Assembly: GCA_002415895.1 (NCBI GenBank)
Contig: DIAV01000407.1
Location: 1 to 5,287 of the forward strand
DNA length: 5,287 bases
Direction: 5' to 3'
Source: Anaerolineales bacterium UBA5069
GTDB taxonomy: Bacteria > Chloroflexota > Anaerolineae > Caldilineales > Caldilineaceae
Part shown: piece after piece, positions 1 to 5,287 of the stretch
How positions within the stretch are numbered: the first letter of the stretch is position 1
Layout of the letters: the number at the start of each line of letters is the position of its first letter
Notes under the pieces: model-generated
Seen by the model: only the letters and a program-made list of their open reading frames with translations
Databases searched by the model: none
Told to the model about the DNA's origin: nothing
Translations under genes and position numbers: made by a program

Positions 1-227
1 TCAAACTGGAAGTCGCGCACCCACCCACCAATCTTGCTGTAGGTCTTGTCGGGCACAGAAGGATCGGCATTGTAATAATCGGCAATGCTCCAGCGTTCCG
101 GCGGCGTCTCGGATATGCTGTAGCGCTTGTTGCGGATGTTTTGCCAAAACGTGGGGGCATTCGGTGCGTCGGGCAGCACCGCGCCTACGCCCACAATGGC
201 TACGGCTCTATCTGCACTGGAACTCAT
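1..227 (-). CDS. PfaA-like (PUFA/PKS-type) beta-ketoacyl synthase, N-terminal fragment
   Basis: This is the first 75 residues of a gene running off the left edge. It opens with [19 protein letters not shown] (residues 10-28), the usual start of a thiolase-fold ketosynthase domain in type I synthases. It continues with [17 protein letters not shown] (40-56) and [14 protein letters not shown] (60-73). The RW...YY.DP...DKTYSKIGG pattern is typical of the first KS domain of omega-3 fatty acid synthase subunit PfaA and related secondary-lipid synthases. Such enzymes extend chains by decarboxylative condensation of malonyl units on ACP domains in the cytosol. The active-site Cys-His-His lies outside the window, so activity and downstream domains cannot be judged. 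The start at 227 is set by AGGAG (240-236) eight bases upstream. It could instead be an HglE- or other PKS-like synthase. The KS call is firm and the PUFA subtype is moderately firm. Confidence 0.85.
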   Translation of the reverse strand, partial: MSSSADRAVAIVGVGAVLPDAPNAPTFWQNIRNKRYSISETPPERWSIADYYNADPSVPDKTYSKIGGWVRDFQF

Positions 228-235
228 TCAGGTCG

Positions 236-257
236 CTCCTCAATCCTCAATCCTCAG
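236..257 (-). repeat. Three tandem heptamers overlapping the ribosome binding site of the ketosynthase gene
   Basis: On the plus strand TCCTCAA, TCCTCAA and TCCTCAG lie end to end at 237-257. On the minus strand this reads as three GAGGA-containing units just before the ketosynthase start. The unit nearest the gene supplies the AGGAG (240-236) that sits eight bases from the ATG. The other two provide extra Shine-Dalgarno-like sites seven and fourteen bases further upstream. The repeat is seen directly; any effect on translation is inferred. Confidence 0.7.
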
Positions 258-305
258 TAATTTTCATGGGGGGCTGCACGGCCTATGGCCATGCTATCTG
301 CAGCG

Positions 306-337
306 GTACGGCCATCCGTGCGTGTGGATGGCCGTAC
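306..337 (-). other. Perfect 12-bp stem-loop between acyl-CoA dehydrogenase and ketosynthase genes
   Basis: GTACGGCCATCC (306-317) and GGATGGCCGTAC (326-337) are exact reverse complements around an 8-base spacer. In minus-strand RNA this hairpin begins 15 bases after the dehydrogenase stop and ends 78 bases before the ketosynthase start. No run of U follows it on either strand, so it does not match a canonical intrinsic terminator. Plausible roles are a 3'-end stabiliser, a U-less or partial terminator, or an intercistronic element that sets the ratio of the two gene products. Confidence 0.65.
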
Positions 338-352
338 ATTGCGCTGCTCTAC

Positions 353-1984
353 CTACGCCGCCGGGAAGGCTTTGTTCAGCGCTTCGGCGACGAAATCCAT
401 GTCTTCAATCAGTCCAGCCTGGGCGGCGTAAATGGCCGGCAGCCCCAGCGAGTTCGCCAGGTTGGGGTCTGTTTGGCCGGCGCCAATCGCCCAGCGCAGC
501 CCGTCGGCGGCCACCTTGAGCGCCGCGTCGCGGGCGTGCACGCGCGCCATTGCCTTGCGTGCGGGTACGTCGAGATTGATGGCTTCCGTCGGCTGGTCCA
601 CCACACGCTCGGCAAAGACGGCGGCTGTTTCGGCAAAGGCAATCAACTCGCCCAGCCGGAAAAGCACATGCTGATTGCGCGTAAGGCGGTCAATGCGGCA
701 GCGCTCCAGGATCACAACCAGTGCGCGCATGGCCAGCGCCGCTGTGGCAAGGCCGTTGTCGGGCTGCAAGGCGGCCTTGGCCTCAAGGCGTGCGGCCCAG
801 TCGCTGTAGTAGCCGCCACGCGATTTGAGGTGCAACTGCCAGCGGTCGCGCGCAATCGTCCACTCCATAATCTCCGAGGTGCCCTCGTAAATTGTGGTAA
901 TGCGCACGTCGCGCTTGATCTTCTCAACCATGTACTCCTTGGTGTAGCCATAGCCGCCCAGCGCCTGGATGCTGTCCTCGGCGGCCTTGTTGCCCGCTTC
1001 GGTAGCAAGGAACTTGGCCACTGCGCCTTCGGTCTGCAGATCGGGCTCGCCGCCATCAATGCGCTCGGCCACCCACTCAATGTAGGTGCGCGCCGCTTCG
1101 AGGCGCACGGCGTTGGGCACAATCAGCTTGTGCGTATAGCCCTGCTTGTGGCTCAGCGTGGCGCCGCCCTGTACGCGCGTTTGCGAGTAGGGGATTGCCT
1201 TCTTGAGTGCCGCCCAGCCTGCGCCCAGCCCAAAGCAGGCCACCATGAGGCGGGTGTAGCCGAAGACGGCCTGCGCCTGCTGCAAACCCTGCCCTTCCAC
1301 GCCACCCACCAGCCTGTCAGGGGTAACGAAGACATCTTCAAGGTAGAGGGCTGCGGTGCTGCTGGCGCGGATGCCGTGTTTGTCTTCGGGCTTCCCCTGC
1401 GAGAAACCCTGTGCACCATCCTCCACCACAAACCAGGTGGGGCCGCCGGGAGCAAGCGCCAGAATTGTGTAGATGGCGGCGACACCGCCATTCGAAATCC
1501 ACTGCTTGCGGCCATTGAGCATGTAGCCGGTGAGCTTGCCGTCCTCATACACAGGGTCGGCCTTGGTCTTGAGGGAGCCGAGGTCGCTGCCGGCCTGGGG
1601 TTCAGTAGCCCCATAACCAACCAGGAGACCTTCGTTGGCAATGCGCCCCATCCAGTGCTTCTTCTGCTCCTCGGTGCCGCCCACGGTAATTGGGTCGGTG
1701 CCAAGGAAGGTGGCGAGCACGCCCGTGGCAATGCCCAGGTCAATACCGGCCATGGCTTCGGAGACGCGGTAGATGTCGTAGGCGCCGCCATCCATGCCGT
1801 CATACTCGCCGGGGATGAAGACCAGATGCAGCCCCATCGTGTTGTAAAGATCACTCAGGACTTTTGTGGGGAATTCATCATTATGGTCGAGCTTCAAAAG
1901 AAACTCGTTCGTCAAATTCTTTTCGGCATATTTAGCCAGCGTGCTCAGGACTTGTTTGCGTTCACTGGGGTCCAGTCCAGCCAT
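353..1984 (-). CDS. Acyl-CoA dehydrogenase family protein (long form, 543 aa)
   Basis: This is a cytosolic FAD flavoenzyme that would oxidise an acyl-CoA to the trans-2-enoyl-CoA and pass electrons to electron-transfer flavoprotein. The N-terminal helical domain covers roughly residues 1-120. The middle beta domain carries the first family signature [12 protein letters not shown] (123-134) and [10 protein letters not shown] (157-166). The C-terminal helical domain has [12 protein letters not shown] (340-351) and IYEGTSEI (365-372), where Glu367 matches the MCAD-type catalytic base. Classical members have about 380-400 residues. Here about 160 residues follow the catalytic domain as an Ala-rich, probably helical extension, reminiscent of VLCAD/ACAD9-like long forms. 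The start at 1984 is supported by GAGGAG (1997-1992) seven bases upstream; the stop is TAG. It lies 125 bases upstream of the PfaA-like synthase on the same strand, probably co-transcribed, which suggests a role in making or modifying its product rather than only beta-oxidation. Substrate chain length cannot be read from the sequence. Confidence 0.93.
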   Translation of the reverse strand: MAGLDPSERKQVLSTLAKYAEKNLTNEFLLKLDHNDEFPTKVLSDLYNTMGLHLVFIPGEYDGMDGGAYDIYRVSEAMAGIDLGIATGVLATFLGTDPITVGGTEEQKKHWMGRIANEGLLVGYGATEPQAGSDLGSLKTKADPVYEDGKLTGYMLNGRKQWISNGGVAAIYTILALAPGGPTWFVVEDGAQGFSQGKPEDKHGIRASSTAALYLEDVFVTPDRLVGGVEGQGLQQAQAVFGYTRLMVACFGLGAGWAALKKAIPYSQTRVQGGATLSHKQGYTHKLIVPNAVRLEAARTYIEWVAERIDGGEPDLQTEGAVAKFLATEAGNKAAEDSIQALGGYGYTKEYMVEKIKRDVRITTIYEGTSEIMEWTIARDRWQLHLKSRGGYYSDWAARLEAKAALQPDNGLATAALAMRALVVILERCRIDRLTRNQHVLFRLGELIAFAETAAVFAERVVDQPTEAINLDVPARKAMARVHARDAALKVAADGLRWAIGAGQTDPNLANSLGLPAIYAAQAGLIEDMDFVAEALNKAFPAA

Positions 1985-2182
1985 GATAAATCTCCTCGTT
2001 CGGAAGGCTTGTGCTTTTTTTCACGAATCACGATGTGGCAAGTACGACGTGCGCAACGGGCGAGGGCCAGCCACTGCACGCAACAACAAAACTGCAAGAA
2101 ATGATGAAAATTGCGAATGATGGGACGGGGGAAAGTGCGCCACAACAGCTACGCCACAGCGCGACAACATCCCGAACACAAG

Positions 2183-2211
2183 TGTACGTGAAAGCAAGCG
2201 TTTGTTATAGT
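2183..2211 (+). promoter_or_regulatory. Candidate promoter for the lipoprotein operon
   Basis: TATAGT at 2206-2211 matches five of six bases of the TATAAT consensus. At a 17-base spacing the upstream hexamer is TGTACG (2183-2188), which matches TTGACA at only three of six positions. Transcription would start near 2218, giving a leader of about 60 bases that contains the hairpin and palindrome described next. The -35 is poor, and the organism's consensus is assumed rather than known. Confidence 0.3.
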
Positions 2212-2218
2212 GACACAC

Positions 2219-2254
2219 GTACGCCCTTTGGGGTACGAATGTCCCACGTGGCAC
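2219..2254 (+). promoter_or_regulatory. Hairpin plus CCACGTGG palindrome in the presumed leader of the lipoprotein gene
   Basis: Positions 2219-2236 can fold as GTAC-(G bulge)-CCC, loop TTT, GGG-GTAC: seven pairs with one bulged base. Seven bases later, CCACGTGG (2244-2251) is an exact 8-bp palindrome. It extends outward to 2241-2254 with one mismatched position. The palindrome is placed as an operator might be, about 25 bases before the start codon, between the candidate -10 box and the Shine-Dalgarno. No regulator gene is in the window, so its function is unassigned. Confidence 0.35.
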
Positions 2255-2263
2255 ACAATATGG

Positions 2264-2288
2264 ATGGAGCTGTATCATGGAGCGTATC
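2264..2288 (+). repeat. Imperfect tandem duplication spanning the lipoprotein start codon
   Basis: ATGGAGCTGTATC (2264-2276) is followed directly by ATGGAGCGTATC (2277-2288), differing by one base, and then by another ATGG. Each copy carries an ATG and a GGAG, so the GGAG of one copy serves as Shine-Dalgarno for the ATG of the next. This creates two in-frame candidate starts (2277 and 2289) plus an out-of-frame ATG at 2264. Confidence 0.65.
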
Positions 2289-3647
2289 ATGGTCAAGCCC
2301 TTACGTCACTTCTCTTTCTTTCCCCTGCCCGGTGCGCTCTCGCTGCTGATTGTTCTTGCAGTGACCTTTGTGCTTGCATCCTGTTCCAGCCTGCAAACGA
2401 CTTTAATGCCTGCGCGCACAGGCATCGTGCAGCAAGTGACCGACCAGGGAGGCGGCGTCTCCCCAATTGCCACCCCTTCGCCGCCCAAAGGTCTCATTGT
2501 AACCAGCATCGAGCCAGTCAAGAGCGGCCCCTGGCTTGACGTACATTGGTCGCCCGACGGCACAAAGGCGCTTGTGGCCAAGGAGCCAGTCGCGGAGCAT
2601 TTTCTATCGTACAACGAGGGCTATGACGCGAATTCCAAGCCATTCACCTCGGGACAGGTGACGAGCGTCAACGCGCTCTGGTTGGTAGACCTCAAAACAG
2701 GAGCCGAAGACCTGCTGCTGGAGCGCTTTGGCAGCGCCGCCTGGTCGCCAAGCAGTAATCAGGTGGCAGTGATTGCGCCCACTGCCGCCGATGGTACAGC
2801 CGGCGTGCTCTTCATTCTCGACCTTGCCAGCGGCAAACAAACCGAGTTGGGCCCCGTAGATTTTCTGGGTAGCGAATACAGCGTGCAGTGGCTGCACACC
2901 GGCCAGGTGTTGGCAGTGCACGATGGCGAGATGCTGGCGTTTGACCCCACACAGCAGCAAGCACCGCAGCTAATCGCGATGCGACTTATCAGAATAGGAC
3001 AGGACGAAGCAGCGCAATCTGGCGATCCATCCACCGCCGAATTGCCGCTGAGCTTTCGACTTACCACAGATGCCAAACGCCTGGCCTATTTGACTTCGAA
3101 CAGAGAGCCGCGAGCCGCGGGCCGCAATTTATGGCTGACAAGTGTAGAACCAGATGCCGCGCCAGTATTTGTAACAAACCAATCGGATGGAGGCTACATG
3201 GAGTGGTCGCCTGACAACCAATGGCTAGTTTTCAGTACATTCCATGATCTTAAAGATTCTGGAATTGATGAACGGCTGCCCGACGTGCGACAGCTCTGGG
3301 TCATTGACGCAAATGGAGAGCAAGCCCACCGGTTGACGCAAATGAATGGTTATCGTGAGCCAGTTTCACCAGTTTGGTCACCTGACGGTGCGCTGGTCGC
3401 CTTTGGCGAGTTTGGCACAGTCGTGGACCCGCAATTGCCTGCACTGCGCGCCATGAGTGCACATACTGGCGCGGAAGTTCCAGTCACCTGGGAAGCCCCG
3501 CCACTTATTATGGGCACACCATTTATCATTTGGTGGGCGCCTTCCGGCGATAAATGGTTGGTTACATATAATGGGGGACCGCGAGAACTCGATCATAACC
3601 CCATTCTTCAAACGCCCTGGCTACATTTGGCAAAGACAGAGAATTGA
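2277..3647 (+). CDS. Lipoprotein with TolB/PD40-like beta-propeller
   Basis: This 456-residue protein has a type II signal peptide: basic N-terminus, hydrophobic stretch (about residues 18-33) and lipobox LASC ending at Cys36. It is therefore expected to be lipid-anchored on the outer face of the cytoplasmic membrane. A Thr/Pro-containing linker leads into a repeat region with WD40-like/PD40 signatures: HWSPDGTKALV (90-100), AAWSPSSNQVAV (154-165), MEWSPDNQWLVFS (308-320), VWSPDGALVAFGEF (366-379) and WWAPSGDKWLVTY (419-431). These alternate with LWLVDLKTG-like strands, as in TolB-type propellers. No catalytic residues are evident, so a binding or scaffold role is likely. The start at 2277 has GGAG at 2266-2269, seven bases upstream. 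ATG 2289 has an equally good GGAG and would remove only four residues. The TGA stop is followed 15 bases later by the SpoIID-domain gene, so the two probably form an operon. Confidence 0.85.
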   Translation: MERIMVKPLRHFSFFPLPGALSLLIVLAVTFVLASCSSLQTTLMPARTGIVQQVTDQGGGVSPIATPSPPKGLIVTSIEPVKSGPWLDVHWSPDGTKALVAKEPVAEHFLSYNEGYDANSKPFTSGQVTSVNALWLVDLKTGAEDLLLERFGSAAWSPSSNQVAVIAPTAADGTAGVLFILDLASGKQTELGPVDFLGSEYSVQWLHTGQVLAVHDGEMLAFDPTQQQAPQLIAMRLIRIGQDEAAQSGDPSTAELPLSFRLTTDAKRLAYLTSNREPRAAGRNLWLTSVEPDAAPVFVTNQSDGGYMEWSPDNQWLVFSTFHDLKDSGIDERLPDVRQLWVIDANGEQAHRLTQMNGYREPVSPVWSPDGALVAFGEFGTVVDPQLPALRAMSAHTGAEVPVTWEAPPLIMGTPFIIWWAPSGDKWLVTYNGGPRELDHNPILQTPWLHLAKTEN

Positions 3648-3649
3648 GC

Positions 3650-3654
3650 GGAGG
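3650..3654 (+). promoter_or_regulatory. Shine-Dalgarno of the SpoIID-domain gene
   Basis: GGAGG lies eight bases before ATG 3663 and three bases after the lipoprotein TGA stop (3645-3647). It matters because it shows that the second gene has its own initiation site. That supports reading the TGA at 3645-3647 as a true stop even though the frame continues open through the spacer. Confidence 0.75.
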
Positions 3655-3662
3655 CTCCTTCA

Positions 3663-4910
3663 ATGCACAAGCGGATGCATTTCTTCTCGTCATGTATCGG
3701 GTCGCTTGTACTGCTTATGGTGATTTCAAGCTTTCCTCAGTCGTCTGCCGTTGCGGCGCCTGTACTCCAGACCACCCCCATTTTCGTGCGGATCTGCTAT
3801 TTGCCTGCGGGCTGCCTTAACCCGAACAATACAAATACGGAGCAAGTCAGCCTTAACTGGTATGTGGCACAGGTGCTTGCCAATGAATGACCCGGCAGTG
3901 CTTCTCTTAACGCCATGAAAGCAGGTGCTGTTGCGATACGCACATTTGCATATCGCGAATTGGGCTGCGGCGCAAGTCGAGGCACTTATCAAAATATGCC
4001 ACTTCTAGACAACAGCTCACAGGTATTCCGTTTTGGTGGCAATATTCACGGCCCCCAAAACCCGGTATCGTCCTTGCATCAGCAGGCGGTCGACCAGACT
4101 GCGGAAATGCGTCTTTACCATATTAACGCGTCTGCGACCTTTGGCTGCGCCCGATATCACGCCAACCCAGGCAATCCTACAAAATCGTGCGCCGACGCCG
4201 GCTGCAGTAACGCCGAACTCGACAAGCAGATGTTGCCGGAGACTGAAGACCCAATCGATCCAAACCATGTCGTTCCGGCGCGCACCGGCGTCGGCATGTC
4301 CCAGAACGGCTCCGCCGCCTGGGCGGCGGGTGCTGCGCCATGGGATTTCCGCCAGATTCTCAGCCATTACTACCGCAATGTTGGTCTGGGAACAAACCTC
4401 GACAACACGAACCAGTATCGCTGGGTATGGCTCGATGTCGGCAGCACTGCCGCACACTCGAGCTTTTGGGAGTATCAGGAAATCGGCTATGCCAAGCCAA
4501 TTGCCTATACGCCATCCGTCCTAATTGTGAACAAGCCTGTAACTGTACCTTTCCGTATCAAGAATACAGGCAGCGCCGCGTGGTTTGCAACGGGTGCCAA
4601 TTCCGTGCGTCTCTCCTATCGCATCTACACCAACCCAACCGGAGGCTTGATTTACAACGGCGGCGAAACCGCACTTCCCGCGACTGTGTCGCCTGGCGGC
4701 ATCGTCAATCTGAATGCTCTATTGCTCGCGCCTGTGGCCGTAGGTAGCTATACCGTAAAATGGGATCTCAAGGTGGGCAATAGCTGGTTCAGCGAAAGGC
4801 CGCAGTTGTTTGGCGGTCAATGGCCTTCACAAAATGTGAATGTGAGCGTTTTCAGTTCGCTCAACAATGTATATGTGCCCACAATTCGCACAGCTATACT
4901 TGTTCAGTAG
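3663..4910 (+). pseudogene. Secreted SpoIID-domain protein with Ig-like domain, interrupted by an in-frame TGA
   Basis: The frame is 415 codons with TGA as codon 76 (3888-3890); no other break precedes the final TAG. Residues 1 to about 32 form a Sec signal peptide. The SpoIID domain follows: VSLNWYVAQVLANE (62-75), the TGA, then KAGAVAIRTFAYR (86-98), GVGMSQNG (209-216) and ILSHYY (232-237). SpoIID is a lytic transglycosylase-type peptidoglycan enzyme; Glu75, just before the TGA, aligns with the glutamate regarded as catalytic. Relatives have Trp after this Glu, so TGG to TGA is the simplest explanation. Residues about 285-396 resemble an NBR1-type Ig-like domain (NTG..AW, LP..V.PGG, WFSE). 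The C-terminus NNVYVPTIR (401-409) resembles YLPLV-type tails of Chloroflexota exported proteins. Restarting at ATG 3915 lacks both a Shine-Dalgarno and a signal peptide. Alternatives are a base error or UGA readthrough, in which case the gene is functional. Confidence 0.8.
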
Positions 4911-4959
4911 GCGCGCGCGCGGCTGTCCCACATTGTCTCCACCGCCTGGATGGGTGTGC
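4911..4959. other. Short convergent intergenic spacer with (GC)5 tract
   Basis: Only 49 bases separate the stops of the SpoIID-domain gene and fabH, which point toward each other. The spacer begins with GCGCGCGCGC (4911-4920), a self-complementary alternating purine-pyrimidine tract. I see no GC stem followed by a T-run in either direction, so there is no recognisable intrinsic terminator between the convergent genes. Confidence 0.5.
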
Positions 4960-5287
4960 CTAAGAGTGCATCTCGTTCAGTGACGTGCTGTGCGCCAGTG
5001 CGGGCATTAGCGCGGGCGCAGGCGCGCCCGTGGGCGCCATTTGCAACAACGACGCCCCCCATGTCAGCCCCGCGCCAAAGGCCACAATCAGCAGCTTGTC
5101 ATCCACGCGGATGCGTCCGCTGTCCACCGCCTCGGCCAGCGCCAGCGGGATGGAGGCAGCCGAGGTGTTGGCGTAGCGGTCAATATTCACAATAAAGCGC
5201 TCCAGCGGCAGGTGCATGTCGCGCGCCGCCGCCTCAATAATGCGCAGGTTGGCCTGGTGCGGGATAATCCAGTCCACATCGCCAAGT
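4960..5287 (-). CDS. fabH: Beta-ketoacyl-ACP synthase III (FabH), C-terminal part
   Basis: The last 108 residues of a gene entering from the right edge are visible. FabH condenses an acyl-CoA primer with malonyl-ACP to start fatty acid synthesis in the cytosol. The fragment begins [16 protein letters not shown], with the catalytic His in PHQAN (fragment residue 10). It continues with [17 protein letters not shown], holding the catalytic Asn (residue 40; the more usual GNTSAAS reads ANTSAAS here). It then reads [14 protein letters not shown] (68-81), the closing strand of the thiolase fold. The catalytic Cys is outside the window. FabH is normally about 310-340 residues and usually ends soon after the GAGLTWGA motif. 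Here some 25 extra Ala/Pro/Met-rich residues follow before a TAG stop. It shares a strand with the dehydrogenase and PfaA-like synthase but is separated from them by the plus-strand pair. The visible GTG at 5277 is internal, not the start. Confidence 0.93.
   Translation of the reverse strand, partial: LGDVDWIIPHQANLRIIEAAARDMHLPLERFIVNIDRYANTSAASIPLALAEAVDSGRIRVDDKLLIVAFGAGLTWGASLLQMAPTGAPAPALMPALAHSTSLNEMHS

Larger units (their letters stand above)
1985..2276. other. Divergent intergenic region between acyl-CoA dehydrogenase and lipoprotein genes
   Basis: This 292-base gap separates two divergently transcribed genes and should hold both promoters. The plus-strand side has a candidate -10 box and two compact inverted repeats, listed separately. 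On the minus-strand side I see the dehydrogenase Shine-Dalgarno (1997-1992) but no convincing -35/-10 pair. A run of seven T at 2015-2021 has no GC stem beside it. No ORF here has coding character. Confidence 0.6.

Noticed and set aside
2011..2021. T-run as an intrinsic terminator
   Set aside because: Seven T follow no GC-rich stem, and the site lies in the leader of the dehydrogenase, where no upstream plus-strand gene needs ending.
164..2104. A 646-codon open frame on the plus strand across the dehydrogenase region
   Set aside because: It is antisense to a clear acyl-CoA dehydrogenase with both family signatures. Its translation is rich in Gly, His and Ala with no recognisable domain, as expected for the shadow frame of a GC-rich gene.
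3645..3647. Genome-wide reading of UGA as Trp
   Set aside because: The TGA here cleanly ends a lipoprotein and is followed by a Shine-Dalgarno, an ATG and a signal peptide. TGG is used for Trp throughout the window.
3888..3930. Selenocysteine insertion at the TGA of the SpoIID-domain gene
   Set aside because: Family members have Trp, not Cys, at this position, and I could not draw a convincing bacterial SECIS-type hairpin just after the TGA.
3915..4910. The 331-codon ORF starting at ATG 3915 as an independent gene
   Set aside because: It begins in the middle of the SpoIID domain, has no Shine-Dalgarno and no signal peptide, and is in frame with the upstream segment. It is better read as the distal part of one interrupted gene.
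5021..5028. GGCGCGCC palindrome as a regulatory site
   Set aside because: It lies within the fabH coding sequence in a GC-rich low-complexity stretch where such palindromes are expected by chance.

Overview
The window looks like a chromosomal segment from a bacterium of the Chloroflexota, probably Anaerolineae-like. This rests on weak but converging signs. There is a secreted SpoIID-family protein in a non-sporulation setting, it carries an NBR1-type Ig-like domain, and its C-terminus ends in a YVPTIR-like tail resembling the YLPLV-type ends I associate with exported proteins of that phylum. A TolB-like propeller lipoprotein lies beside it. No ribosomal or other taxonomic marker is present, so the assignment is an inference.

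Layout. Positions 1-227 (minus) hold the N-terminus of a large multidomain ketoacyl synthase of the polyunsaturated-fatty-acid (PfaA-like) type, cut by the window edge. After a 125-base gap containing a strong perfect hairpin comes a complete acyl-CoA dehydrogenase of 543 residues (353-1984, minus). A 292-base divergent intergenic region follows. Next is a plus-strand pair: a lipoprotein with a TolB/PD40-like beta-propeller (2277-3647), then 15 bases later a SpoIID-domain secreted protein (3663-4910) that carries an in-frame TGA exactly where the family has a conserved tryptophan. The window ends with the C-terminal third of FabH (4960-5287, minus), which converges on the SpoIID gene.

How the genes fit together. 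The three minus-strand genes are all acyl-chain enzymes: an initiating ketosynthase III, an FAD-dependent acyl-CoA dehydrogenase and a PUFA/PKS-like iterative synthase. They plausibly belong to one lipid or secondary-lipid locus. The plus-strand pair encodes envelope or secreted proteins with no obvious link to lipid synthesis. It is visibly lower in GC by spot count and interrupts the minus-strand block, so it may be an insertion.

The most noteworthy observation is the TGA at 3888-3890. The lipoprotein gene, the 15-base spacer and the SpoIID gene all share one reading frame, and two TGA codons are its only interruptions before the final TAG. The first TGA looks like a genuine stop, because the next gene has its own Shine-Dalgarno sequence and signal peptide. 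The second looks like a Trp-to-stop change, a base error, or a readthrough site. I saw no CRISPR array, RNA gene, insertion sequence or clear rho-independent terminator. No stretch over 300 bases lacks a gene.
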